NCBI RefSeq assembly: GCF_032818155.1
Contig: NZ_CP102590.1
Coordinates: forward strand, 620,001 to 684,000
Direction of reading: 5' to 3'
DNA: 64,000 bases
DNA from: Niallia taxi
Lineage (GTDB): Bacteria > Bacillota > Bacilli > Bacillales > Cytobacillaceae
Position numbers and translations under genes: made by a program. Below the pieces are notes generated by a model. The model was not told the origin of the DNA and ran no database searches. It saw only the letters and a program-made list of their open reading frames with translations. Positions 9,291 through 18,149 of this stretch are shown piece after piece (within the stretch, counting starts at the first letter, position 1; every line of letters starts with the position of its first letter).

Positions 9291-10639
9291 TTTTTATCCC
9301 CCTTTGATAATTCAGGGTAGTGCTTCTCCAAATCAAGCTCCACTGGATTATCTTTAAACAATTTTCTTAAGGTAAGAATAAATAGCGTTCCAAGCACCAC
9401 GTATAATGCTAAAAATAAGAAGAACATATGCACAATATAGGGTGATTTAGTCGCAGCCTCTTCTACTGTCATGTAGCCTCTCAAAATCCATGGCTGTCTG
9501 CCAAGCTCAGCGAAAAGCCAACCGAACTCAACTGCTAACATCGCAAGTGGACCGCCAAGAGCAAGGAGCCATAGAATAAATTTATTGTGGACATCCCAGC
9601 GTTTTAATCTGCTTAGGACAAGATACAAAAACGAAACTGCTAATAAGAAGAAGCCAATCATAACCATCAAATCAAACAAATAATGAATAATCAATGGTGG
9701 TCGTTCATCTTCAGGTGTTGCTTCTAGTCCTGTTACCTCACTAGTAAAATCACCATGCGCTAAAAAGCTTAAGAAACCGGGAACCCGAATGGCGCCAACG
9801 ACTTCATTATCTTCATTTAACCAACCAAAAAGTACTAAATCAGCATTTCCTTCTGTTTCAAAATGCCATTCTGCGGCTGCTAGTTTTTCTGTTTGATGTT
9901 TTGCAAGGTATTTTGCTGACAAGTCTCCACCTAATGCTGTTAGGATGGAAAAAACAAACATAGAAATAACAGTCATTTTCAATGCTTTTTTATGATATTC
10001 TGCAGCTCCCTTTTTTCTTAATAGTGCGAACGCCGCAATAGCTGCTAAGATTGCAGCAACTGTTAAGTACGAGCCTCCTAAAACATGAAATACTCTTGTT
10101 GGAGTGGATGGGTTTAACATTGCTTCAAATGGATTAACTGCCGAAAATTCACCGTTTTCCATTGTGAAGCCAGAAGGTGAATTCATAAACGAATTAACTG
10201 TGCTAATAAAGACAGCTGACATACCAGCACCAATAATTACAGGTATGGATATTAACCAGTGCGTATATTTACTTTTAAAACGATCCCATGTATAAAGGTA
10301 AATTCCAAGAAATATGGCTTCAAAGAAAAACGCAAAAACCTCCATAAACAGTGGCAGCGCAATCACATTCCCTGCAAGCTGCATAAAGTTTGGCCAAACG
10401 AGTGATAACTGTAAAGCGATAGCAGTACCTGTAACTACCCCTATTGCTACAGATATAACAAACCCTCTGGCCCATCGTTTAGCTAATAATTCATAATGTT
10501 TATCTTTCTTTCTAATACCAATAAACTCAGCTAATGAAATAAATAATGGTACACCTACACCTAAAGTAGCAAAAACAATATGAAAAATCAGAGTCATAGC
10601 TGTAATTAATCTACTTATCGTAACTGTATCAAACTCCAT
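9287..10639 (-). CDS. cydA: Cytochrome d ubiquinol oxidase subunit I (CydA)
   Basis: The 450-residue protein begins MEFDTVTISRLITAMTLIFH, with the early histidine that ligates a haem, and has about nine membrane helices and the diagnostic GRQPW motif (AELGRQPWILRGYM). The periplasmic Q-loop is short, as in other Bacillus CydA. The ATG at 10639 is chosen because AAGGAGG lies eight bases upstream; the frame extends 15 codons further without a binding site. It is the first gene of cydABDC, and its promoter must lie in the large gap upstream. Confidence 0.95.
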   Translation of the reverse strand: MEFDTVTISRLITAMTLIFHIVFATLGVGVPLFISLAEFIGIRKKDKHYELLAKRWARGFVISVAIGVVTGTAIALQLSLVWPNFMQLAGNVIALPLFMEVFAFFFEAIFLGIYLYTWDRFKSKYTHWLISIPVIIGAGMSAVFISTVNSFMNSPSGFTMENGEFSAVNPFEAMLNPSTPTRVFHVLGGSYLTVAAILAAIAAFALLRKKGAAEYHKKALKMTVISMFVFSILTALGGDLSAKYLAKHQTEKLAAAEWHFETEGNADLVLFGWLNEDNEVVGAIRVPGFLSFLAHGDFTSEVTGLEATPEDERPPLIIHYLFDLMVMIGFFLLAVSFLYLVLSRLKRWDVHNKFILWLLALGGPLAMLAVEFGWLFAELGRQPWILRGYMTVEEAATKSPYIVHMFFLFLALYVVLGTLFILTLRKLFKDNPVELDLEKHYPELSKGDKK

Positions 10640-11228
10640 TTTTTCAACCTCCTTGAATGTAAATTTATGTGAAATGATGAACAATACATTGCAAACTTAA
10701 ATATTTTTGACAACAGATTGCTCCATTCAAACAACTACAGATTCCTAAATTGAACAAATTTGCATTTATACTATGTACAGCATTACTTTTCTAACCTAAT
10801 CTAACCCTTGGTTTTCTTCATGATATGGTTTTATTTCTTTATTACCACTATGTATATAATGTTAACATGAATAGTAATAAAGAAATTGTGAACAATCGGT
10901 GTACTTTTTGTGTCAATTTTCGTAAGGATAAGTTTTCCATTTTCATTAAGATATACAATTTCCTTTATTACCTGCGCATCCTAGTTAAATAATAATGCAG
11001 CATTGTATTTAACTAATAAACTCCCAATTTGCAATGGAAAGCCTTAATTCTACTGCTTTCCTATCAGCTCTCTTCTTAAACCGATATTTCTTGTGCACCT
11101 TTTTTGCTTGGAATATAAATCCATACAATTAACGATTGACATGATAGAAGATTTATTAAAGAATGATATGGTAGAAAAATCCACATAATAATGATTCATA
11201 CATAATGAATAAAAGGGAGATTAAGTCA
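10640..11228. promoter_or_regulatory. Divergent control region between cydA and the YhgE gene
   Basis: This gap of almost 590 bases has no gene. It holds a 12-bp perfect inverted repeat, TTTCTTTATTAC (10834-10845) and GTAATAAAGAAA (10874-10885). The 28-base loop contains TATATAAT and the perfect palindrome ATGTTAACAT (10859-10868). Further right, TTGACA at 11136 could be a -35 for the YhgE gene, but no good -10 follows. A single Rex-like half site (TTGTGAA at 10886) lacks its partner. Which protein binds the inverted repeat is unknown. Confidence 0.4.
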
Positions 11229-13874
11229 TTGCGAAACATATTTACTATTTATAAAAATGATTGGGTACGGATCTTCCGAACTCCTGTAGCTTTGTTTTTA
11301 ATCATAGCATTAATGATTTTACCCTCTCTTTATGCTTGGTTTAATTTAAAGGCTTCATGGGACCCGTATTCCAACACTAGTGGTATTAAAATTGCGATAA
11401 CTAACGAGGACGAGGGTGCTGTCATTCGTGATAAGGAAGTACATATCGGCGATGAAATTATATCAACCTTAAAAGAGAATGATAAGCTCGGGTGGACATT
11501 TGTCAGCAAAAAGGAAGCAGCTGAAGGAGTCAAAAAAGGCACTTATTATGCAAGTCTTTATATACCGAAGGACTTTTCAGAGAAGATAGGTACTGTTTTA
11601 GAGGATGAACAAGTAAAACCAGAAATTGAATATACTGTTAACGAGAAATTGAATGCCATTGCACCAAAAATGACATCCAGCGGTGCTTCAACCATTGTCC
11701 AATCTGTTAAGGAAAGCTTCGTGGAAACAGTAAGCGAATCTGTCCTGACTATCTTTAATGATGCGGGAATTAAGCTAGAGGAAGAGCTTCCTACTATTCG
11801 CAATATCGAGAGTAAAATTTTCACATTAGAGGGAGACATCCCTCAAATTGATGCACTATCTGAAAAGATTCTCCATTTAGAGGAAAAGCTACCGGTAATT
11901 GATGAACAGGCACAAAAACTATTAGCATTAGAAGCTGCCATTCCAGAATTAAATGCAGCATCAGAGAATGTTTTATTATTAGAAGAAAAACTTCCAGAGC
12001 TTGAAAAGGTTGGCGATGGGATTCTGCTTCTACAGGAAAAAGCCCCTGAAATCGAACAAGCGGCAACAAAGGTAGCTGAATTAGAAAGTCACTTTTCCGA
12101 AATTAGCGAGACTGTTACAAAAGCCGTCACTAATGTTGAAAAGATGCAAGAATTTATTACAACAGCTAGTGGGTCGTTAGCAGAAATTGAGCAAGGTATC
12201 AATAATGGGCAACAAATAGCGGAGGTCCTCCCTGATTTTATCGAGGAAAATTCGGAAGCTTTCGAAACAATTGGTCCGGTTTATAAACAGAATCTTCTTT
12301 TGTATGAAAACACAGCGGATGCTGTTCATCAGTATGCGACTTTAGTGAAAACTGGTTCACTTTCTGACCAAGAAATAACAGAAAAGGCAGCACTCCTAAA
12401 GACACAGGTACAAACAAGTATAGATAGTATCAACCGCTCCATTGCGTTATTTACGACGCTTAATACTGCCAATGGAGATACAGCTTTACAACAAGAGATA
12501 ACAGACCTGCAAGCTTTGCAATCAAACTTTAATAAAGAAAAAGAATATCTTGGTACTATTCAAGCAAATAATGCTGCGGAATTAATGGCATTGTCTCAAG
12601 AAGCTATTAACACAAGCTCAGCAATGCTTAACCGTTATGATACGCAAACGGCTCCTGCCATAAATAATGCTCTAAGTGTATTGAAAGAAACAGCCCAAAA
12701 TGCAGGCGCAGATTTAAAAAGTGCCCAAGAGAGCTTGCCGAAATTAAAAGAAGTTTTAAATACAACAAAAGATTCGCTTGCCCTTGCACAGGAAAATTTA
12801 TCTAAGCTTGAAAACAATCTCCCAGCAATTGAAAAAGAGATTCAGAAAACCTCAAGCATTATTCAAGACAATATGGCTGATGTTTTAGTTGGGATAGATA
12901 AAGCTGCAGACTTTTATACAAACACATTTCCATCCTTAGAAGAGAAAGTGCATGTAGCAGCGGACTTTGTGCGTAACGACCTTCCTGAAGCAGAAAAGCA
13001 ACTATCTAAGATTGCTTCGATTATTAACAATGAACTGCCTGGTTTAGAAGATTCCGTTCATAAGGTTGCGGATTTAGTGCGAGATGACTTACCGAGCTTA
13101 AAGAAAACCATAATGAATACAGCCGATTCTATCCGAGAATTTGAAGATAATTATGATTTAGGTGAAATTATCTCCTTGTTAAAAAATGATATAAATGAAG
13201 AAAGTGACTTTATGGCGAATCCAGTTGTTTTAGATGAGCATTCTCTATTTGCCATTCCTAATTATGGTTCTGCTAACTCTCCTTTTTACACAACACTTAG
13301 TTTATGGGTTGGAGGATTATTACTGATTTCGTTGCTGCGTGTGGATGTCAGAGATCCTGAAGGAATTTATACTTCTAATCAAATCTATTTTGGTAGAGGT
13401 TTAACATTTCTTACGATCGGATTTTTCCAAAGTCTGATTGTTACTTTAGGAGATATATTCATCTTAAAAGCATATGTCGCAAATCCAGTCGCTTTTGTGC
13501 TTTTCAGTATGCTGATCAGTATGGTTTTCATGACAATTGTATATACATTAGTATCTGTTTTCGGTAATATCGGGAAAGGTGTCGCCATCATCTTCCTTGT
13601 ATTACAGTTATCAGGGGCAGGTGGGACATTCCCAATCCAAGTTGCTCCACCATTCTTTCAAGCGATAAATCCATTCCTTCCGTTTACGTATGCGATTAAC
13701 CTATTACGTGAAACAGTTGGTGGAATGGTAAATGAAGCAGTTTATCATGCAGTGAGCATGCTGCTGTTATTCGGTGTGATTGCGATAATAGCAGCCGTAT
13801 TCCTTAAAAAACCACTAGCTAATGCCACGAGAAAAACGGCAGAAAAAGCTAGATCAAGCGAGATTATTCATTAA
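11229..13874 (+). CDS. YhgE/Pip family membrane protein with long repeat-rich extracellular domain
   Basis: The product has about 881 residues. A first membrane helix lies near the N-terminus (RTPVALFLIIALMILPSLYA) and five to six helices lie at the C-terminus, the YhgE/Pip and ABC-2-like layout. The roughly 600-residue region between is predicted outside the cell and rich in helical repeats: seven tandem 17-residue units of LEEKLPEL type (11775-12131) and four 18-residue LP units (12927-13142). The TTG at 11229 is chosen because AAGGGAG sits nine bases upstream; the ATG at 11205 lies before that site. Relatives are Lactococcus Pip (phage receptor) and B. subtilis YhgE. The molecular role is not established. 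Confidence 0.85.
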   Translation: MRNIFTIYKNDWVRIFRTPVALFLIIALMILPSLYAWFNLKASWDPYSNTSGIKIAITNEDEGAVIRDKEVHIGDEIISTLKENDKLGWTFVSKKEAAEGVKKGTYYASLYIPKDFSEKIGTVLEDEQVKPEIEYTVNEKLNAIAPKMTSSGASTIVQSVKESFVETVSESVLTIFNDAGIKLEEELPTIRNIESKIFTLEGDIPQIDALSEKILHLEEKLPVIDEQAQKLLALEAAIPELNAASENVLLLEEKLPELEKVGDGILLLQEKAPEIEQAATKVAELESHFSEISETVTKAVTNVEKMQEFITTASGSLAEIEQGINNGQQIAEVLPDFIEENSEAFETIGPVYKQNLLLYENTADAVHQYATLVKTGSLSDQEITEKAALLKTQVQTSIDSINRSIALFTTLNTANGDTALQQEITDLQALQSNFNKEKEYLGTIQANNAAELMALSQEAINTSSAMLNRYDTQTAPAINNALSVLKETAQNAGADLKSAQESLPKLKEVLNTTKDSLALAQENLSKLENNLPAIEKEIQKTSSIIQDNMADVLVGIDKAADFYTNTFPSLEEKVHVAADFVRNDLPEAEKQLSKIASIINNELPGLEDSVHKVADLVRDDLPSLKKTIMNTADSIREFEDNYDLGEIISLLKNDINEESDFMANPVVLDEHSLFAIPNYGSANSPFYTTLSLWVGGLLLISLLRVDVRDPEGIYTSNQIYFGRGLTFLTIGFFQSLIVTLGDIFILKAYVANPVAFVLFSMLISMVFMTIVYTLVSVFGNIGKGVAIIFLVLQLSGAGGTFPIQVAPPFFQAINPFLPFTYAINLLRETVGGMVNEAVYHAVSMLLLFGVIAIIAAVFLKKPLANATRKTAEKARSSEIIH

Positions 13875-13897
13875 ATAAAGGAAAGTAGCATACTGGA

Positions 13898-13942
13898 CTG
13901 TAGATGAAACATTAATTAATGTTTCATCTACAGTTTTTTATT
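13898..13942 (+). terminator. Rho-independent terminator of the YhgE gene
   Basis: CTGTAGATGAAACATT pairs perfectly with AATGTTTCATCTACAG across AATT, followed by TTTTTTATTTT. Confidence 0.9.
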
Positions 13943-13991
13943 TTAAGTAATCCCCCTATTCTTATTTTATAGTCATGGTAATTGGACGAGC

Positions 13992-14921
13992 CTATATCAC
14001 TTCTTTTTTTTCCTTTACTTTGCCTCTTTCACCAAAATAGTTGGTTCCAACAACACCGATGACAATCATAATTGCACCTGCTAAATGGTATAAATGAAAT
14101 TCCTCTTTTAAGAAAATAACACCTGCTAAAATCGTGATAAGTGTAGCTACATTACTGAAAACACTCATTTTTGATGCAGCTATTTTTGATAAGGCATAGT
14201 TGGAAAGATAGGATGATCCTAATGAAGACAATATCCCTAAATAAAGGATGGCTAGAACAAAATCACCATGTTTAAAAGGTTCCGCAAATTGCCTGACTGT
14301 TCCATCCAATAGGTGGTTTGTCAGTGCGATGCCGTTAAAGGCTATAAATCCAAACAATGTCATGAAATAAGTGATTGTGAATATGGAATAGCGTTGAGTT
14401 AGCTTCCTGGCAAATACGTTGTAGAGTGAAGACGTTATGGCTGAAATTAAAATAAGGCCAGTTCCAAGAAAACTTGTATTTGTGCTCCCTGAGCTGTTCA
14501 TTAACATAATAAAAATCACACCGGCTACAGATAAACCTATTGCTATTTTTTGACTATTTGTGGAAGTTTCCTTTAAAATGATACTTGCAAAAACCAACGT
14601 AAAGATAGGGATTGTTGCTTGAATAATACCAGCCTCCGAAGAGGAAGTATGCACTAACCCAAACACTTGAAAAGCAAAGAAGCATGTCGGATAAAGTATA
14701 GCTAACAATGAAATCCGCAGTACATCTTTTTTTGTTATTTTAATTGCTTCTTTTCTTATCACCAACAACACGGTGGCAACAAGCCAAGCAGTGGTAAAGC
14801 GATGCGCTAATGTATCTAACGGTGTAGCAGCAGTTAATGTAATTTTCACAAACATAAATGACAACCCAATGATGAATGCATAAATAGTTGCTGCAATATA
14901 TGCCTTTCGTTTTTCAATCAT
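13992..14921 (-). CDS. EamA/DMT family metabolite exporter
   Basis: The 309-residue protein has ten hydrophobic helices arranged as two EamA repeats (about 8-140 and 155-295). EamA proteins export amino acids or other small metabolites. The ATG has GGGGG seven bases upstream. It is divergent from a MocR-type regulator, a common pairing in which the regulator controls the exporter. The substrate cannot be predicted. Confidence 0.85.
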   Translation of the reverse strand: MIEKRKAYIAATIYAFIIGLSFMFVKITLTAATPLDTLAHRFTTAWLVATVLLVIRKEAIKITKKDVLRISLLAILYPTCFFAFQVFGLVHTSSSEAGIIQATIPIFTLVFASIILKETSTNSQKIAIGLSVAGVIFIMLMNSSGSTNTSFLGTGLILISAITSSLYNVFARKLTQRYSIFTITYFMTLFGFIAFNGIALTNHLLDGTVRQFAEPFKHGDFVLAILYLGILSSLGSSYLSNYALSKIAASKMSVFSNVATLITILAGVIFLKEEFHLYHLAGAIMIVIGVVGTNYFGERGKVKEKKEVI

Positions 14922-14940
14922 GTTTATTCCCCCATAAATT

Positions 14941-15035
14941 AATCCGGCCGGTATACTTTAATCTTAAGAGATAATAGTACCTAGCACGATCTAAAAATCA
15001 CAGATCTGTACCGATACAGATTTGAAAGGAGGTTT
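14941..15035. promoter_or_regulatory. Divergent eamA/mocR control region with direct repeats
   Basis: ACAGAT occurs at 15000 and 15016, a 16-base spacing. The first copy is part of the perfect palindrome ACAGATCTGT (15000-15009), and the second continues as ACAGATTTGAA. CCGGCCGG at 14944-14951 is a second palindrome. MocR regulators often bind direct repeats with about this spacing, so this is a plausible operator. Confidence 0.45.
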
Positions 15036-15038
15036 ATG

Positions 15039-16379
15039 ATGCTTAAATATGAATCAATTTATCAATCACTATTAATGCAAATTCAATCTGGTATTTTTGC
15101 AACAGGTGCGAAGCTACCTTCTATTCGAAATTTAACAGAGCAATACCATTGTAGTAAGAGTACGGTATTAACAGCATTAAAAAAACTGGAGGAACAACAT
15201 ATTATTTACGCCTTACCTAAAAGTGGATATTATGTTGTCGATAATTATGTGTTCAAACCCTCAATGTCCACAGATATTATTGATTTTGCAAGCTCTTCTC
15301 CCACTTGGCATGCATTTCCTTATAAAGAATTTCAGCACTGTATAAACAAAGCAATTGATACCTATCAAGAAGAACTATTTCGTTATGGAACGCCAAAAGG
15401 TTGGCCGCCACTGATTGCAGAAGCGAAAAAATTACTAGAATCCTACCAAGTATTTACGCAAGAGAAACAGATTTTCATAACTACAGGTGTACAACAGGCT
15501 CTTTCCTTACTGAGTATAATGCCCTTTCCAAACAACCGATCTACCATTCTAGTTGAACAACCTAGTTATCATTTATACATGGATATGCTGAAAACCTTTC
15601 AGCTTCCAGCAATCGGAATTCAACGTACTGCCAATGGTATTGATTTAGCCCTGTTAGAGCAACTATTCCAGGAGAAAAATATTAAATTTTTTTATACAAT
15701 GCCACGCTTTCATAATCCTTTAGGAGCTTCATACAATAAAAAGGAAAAAGAGGCCATTTTACAATTAGCTGAAAAATATAATGTATACATAATAGAGGAT
15801 GATTATATAGCTGATTTTGAAACCAACTCGAAAAATGACCCGCTTTTCACCGAGGATTACCACGAAAAGGTGATCTATTTAAAAAGTTTTTCAAAAGTAC
15901 TATTCCCTGGATTACGGGTTGGATTGGCGGTTCTTCCTCCTGCACTTATCGACGTTTTCCAAAAATACAAAATGACAACTGACATCGACAGCTCGATGAT
16001 TTCACAAGCTGCCTTATATCTTTATTTGAAAAATGGGATGTTTGAACATAATAAAACAAAAGTTAGAGACATCTACCAAGCACGTGCGAAGGTTTTGCAT
16101 CAATCCATACAGGATCATTTATCTATGTGCGAATCTTCAGATGAAATCGTCATGCATAGTCATATTTTATTGCCCAAGCGTGTAAATTTACCATCATTTA
16201 TTTCTAATTTACATAAAGATGGTATCCTTCTAGATCCAGTTAACAGAAATTATTTAGACAACTTTTACAATGAACGAATTTTGAAGTTGAATGTTTCCAA
16301 TGTTGATGTCCAACGGATTGACGAAGGAGTTAGGAAAGTGGCCAGCGCACTGAAAAATCCGCAGCACTACTTTTTGTAG
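15039..16379 (+). CDS. MocR-type regulator (GntR winged helix plus PLP aminotransferase fold)
   Basis: Residues 1-70 form a GntR winged-helix domain (GAKLPSIRNLTEQYHCSKST), and the rest is a fold-type I aminotransferase domain with YLKSFSKVLFPGLRVG, whose lysine in SFSK is the predicted PLP-binding residue. The total is about 446 residues, normal for MocR. These proteins sense vitamin B6-linked or amine ligands and act on a neighbouring gene. I prefer the ATG at 15039, six bases from AAAGGAGG; the ATG at 15036 is only three bases away. The divergent EamA exporter is the likely target. It ends before a hairpin at 16417-16450. Confidence 0.87.
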   Translation: MLKYESIYQSLLMQIQSGIFATGAKLPSIRNLTEQYHCSKSTVLTALKKLEEQHIIYALPKSGYYVVDNYVFKPSMSTDIIDFASSSPTWHAFPYKEFQHCINKAIDTYQEELFRYGTPKGWPPLIAEAKKLLESYQVFTQEKQIFITTGVQQALSLLSIMPFPNNRSTILVEQPSYHLYMDMLKTFQLPAIGIQRTANGIDLALLEQLFQEKNIKFFYTMPRFHNPLGASYNKKEKEAILQLAEKYNVYIIEDDYIADFETNSKNDPLFTEDYHEKVIYLKSFSKVLFPGLRVGLAVLPPALIDVFQKYKMTTDIDSSMISQAALYLYLKNGMFEHNKTKVRDIYQARAKVLHQSIQDHLSMCESSDEIVMHSHILLPKRVNLPSFISNLHKDGILLDPVNRNYLDNFYNERILKLNVSNVDVQRIDEGVRKVASALKNPQHYFL

Positions 16380-16416
16380 CTGCTTTCGTCACGACAAGCC
16401 TATCCTTATTTGACAG

Positions 16417-16450
16417 CATAATGGTGAGAAAGTTAAACTTCACCATTATG
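16417..16450 (+). terminator. Hairpin downstream of the MocR gene
   Basis: CATAATGGTGA and TCACCATTATG pair over 11 bp with a 12-base loop. No T-run follows on the plus strand, so termination is uncertain. Confidence 0.4.
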
Positions 16451-16496
16451 TATTCGACTTAAAATTGTTGTTCCCTAAGAGTCCAATAATTCTCCT

Positions 16497-16527
16497 AAAA
16501 AAAAACCAACCTCAGAAAATGAGGTTG
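16497..16527 (-). terminator. Rho-independent terminator of the M20/monooxygenase operon
   Basis: On the minus strand CAACCTCA and TGAGGTTG form an 8-bp stem followed by GGTTTTTTTTT. It lies just after the M20 stop at 16547. Confidence 0.8.
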
Positions 16528-16546
16528 ACCTCTATGTATTCATGGA

Positions 16547-17740
16547 TTAGCTTGGTTCAAAGTCCTTTGCGATTGCATCTACATATAACTTATTTAATGC
16601 CTGCTCTGCCAAATCGGCAAAATAATAGGCTGCTGGCAATATTGCCTCTTCATTAAGCGTATACTTCGGATGATGCAGACCGTATTCTCCGGAAACGCCG
16701 ATATTAACAAATGCACCTCGTATGCTCTGTTGATAAAAGGCGAAATCTTCTCCTCCTGATGTTGGTTCCACTTCAACTACTTTATAGCCATTGTTTTCGG
16801 CAATATGTCTGGCAAAGTTGGTCCAATCTGAATCATTATTAACAGATGGCGGTCCTGCATGCCAAACTAATTCGCCTTCTGCTCCATAGGTATCTGTTAT
16901 CCCTTTAATTACCCGTTCAATTTTCCCTTGTATCGTTTGCCGGATTTCTTCCTTTAATGTTCTGACAGTTCCTTCTAAATAAGCTGTTTCAGGAATGACA
17001 TTCCATGTGTTGCCACCATGCATTTGTGTAACACTGATTACGACACTTTCACTTGGTTTTGTTTGCCTGCTTACAATCGACTGTAATCTTGAAATGATTT
17101 CAGCAGAAATAACGATAGGGTCTATTCCTTCTTGCGGTCGTGCCGCATGGCTGCCTTTGCCCTTGATGTTAATCTCGAAGCGGTCAACACCTGCTGTTAG
17201 GACACCTTCCTTTACTCCGAAGACGCCTACTTCGCTTAAAGGGTCATTATGAAGACCAAATATAGCCTCGACTCCTTCCAATCCCCCTGAAGCAATGATA
17301 GATTTAGCACCATGACCAGTCTCTTCTGCTGGTTGAAATACAAGTCTGACTGTCCCCTTTATCCTGTTTTGTCTGTTTTTCAACAAATAAGCAGCACCAA
17401 TAATGACGGCAGTATGGAAATCATGACCACATGCATGCATAACACCAGGAATGCTTGATTGAAAAGGACTCACCGCTTCTTCATGAATTGGCAAGGCATC
17501 AATATCTGCTCTGATCGCGATGACAGGCCCATCAGGCTCACCAATCACCTCTCCAATAACACCTGTAGCTAATGGCACATCAAGAATGGCAATCCCTGCA
17601 TTCTCAAGCCACTGTCTGATTTTCTTTGTTGTTTCTACTTCTTGGTTGGATAATTCAGGCTCATTATGGAGATTCCTTCGTACATCAATCAAATGATTTT
17701 CTAATTCATTCTTATTATCTGTCACAATATTTAAGCCCAA
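16547..17740 (-). CDS. M20 family amidohydrolase (HipO-like N-acyl amino acid deacylase)
   Basis: The 397-residue protein has the M20D metal-binding motifs HACGHDFHTA, QPAEETGHGA (acidic residues), a His in KGKGSHAARPQEG and TSGGEDFAF. Such enzymes remove N-acetyl or other acyl groups from amino acids in the cytosol. B. subtilis HipO (in the ytm-ytn sulfur locus) and YxeP are relatives of the same length. The start is a TTG with AAGGA five bases upstream. The neighbours (flavin monooxygenase, peptide-type importer, TSUP exporter) suggest deacetylation of an imported or oxidised N-acetyl sulfur amino acid. That substrate is inferred. Confidence 0.85.
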   Translation of the reverse strand: MGLNIVTDNKNELENHLIDVRRNLHNEPELSNQEVETTKKIRQWLENAGIAILDVPLATGVIGEVIGEPDGPVIAIRADIDALPIHEEAVSPFQSSIPGVMHACGHDFHTAVIIGAAYLLKNRQNRIKGTVRLVFQPAEETGHGAKSIIASGGLEGVEAIFGLHNDPLSEVGVFGVKEGVLTAGVDRFEINIKGKGSHAARPQEGIDPIVISAEIISRLQSIVSRQTKPSESVVISVTQMHGGNTWNVIPETAYLEGTVRTLKEEIRQTIQGKIERVIKGITDTYGAEGELVWHAGPPSVNNDSDWTNFARHIAENNGYKVVEVEPTSGGEDFAFYQQSIRGAFVNIGVSGEYGLHHPKYTLNEEAILPAAYYFADLAEQALNKLYVDAIAKDFEPS

Positions 17741-17768
17741 AGCTATCCTTCCCTTCCTCTAATTCAAC

Positions 17769-18113
17769 TTACAAAATCGAATTTGTCTCTGCAAGAAATT
17801 CATTTAAGGATTTAACTAGCCCGCCGCTTCCAAATTTCACGTATTTACTATCTGTTTGGAACTGATCTTGTGTCAACAGATATTCTAGATACGCAATCAC
17901 ATGGATACGTCTGCTGATGATATTGTTAATTCCATTTGTATAGAACCATTCATCAATTGTATGGTAAATCCCTTTATTTATTTTATATTTTTCGTTGCAC
18001 CATTGAAAAAAACGAACCTCTGGAAAATGAAGATATTCACATTGAGCAAATGCTTCCTTTTTCTTCATCCGAAAAACTTTTTTTGAGACGACAAGCCCGT
18101 AGTCAATCAGCAT
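17769..18113 (-). CDS. Hypothetical protein, 114 residues
   Basis: I do not recognise this protein. It starts MLIDYGLVVSKKVFRMKKKE, is basic and aromatic-rich, has two cysteines (AQCEYL, FQWCNEK) and no membrane segment or signal peptide. The ATG at 18113 is chosen for GGGGAGGAA nine bases upstream; a GTG nine bases earlier is too close to that site. It sits between the M20 deacylase and the flavin monooxygenase with short gaps, so it is probably cotranscribed and may serve the same pathway. An accessory or redox role is possible but unsupported. Confidence 0.65.
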   Translation of the reverse strand: MLIDYGLVVSKKVFRMKKKEAFAQCEYLHFPEVRFFQWCNEKYKINKGIYHTIDEWFYTNGINNIISRRIHVIAYLEYLLTQDQFQTDSKYVKFGSGGLVKSLNEFLAETNSIL

Positions 18114-18149
18114 GTGAAACACTTCCTCCCCATTTTTATTAATTAGTAC

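Noticed and set aside
10884..10900. Possible Rex operator (TTGTGAACAATC) upstream of cydA
   Set aside because: Only one half-site is present; the matching TTCACAA half is not found at the required distance.
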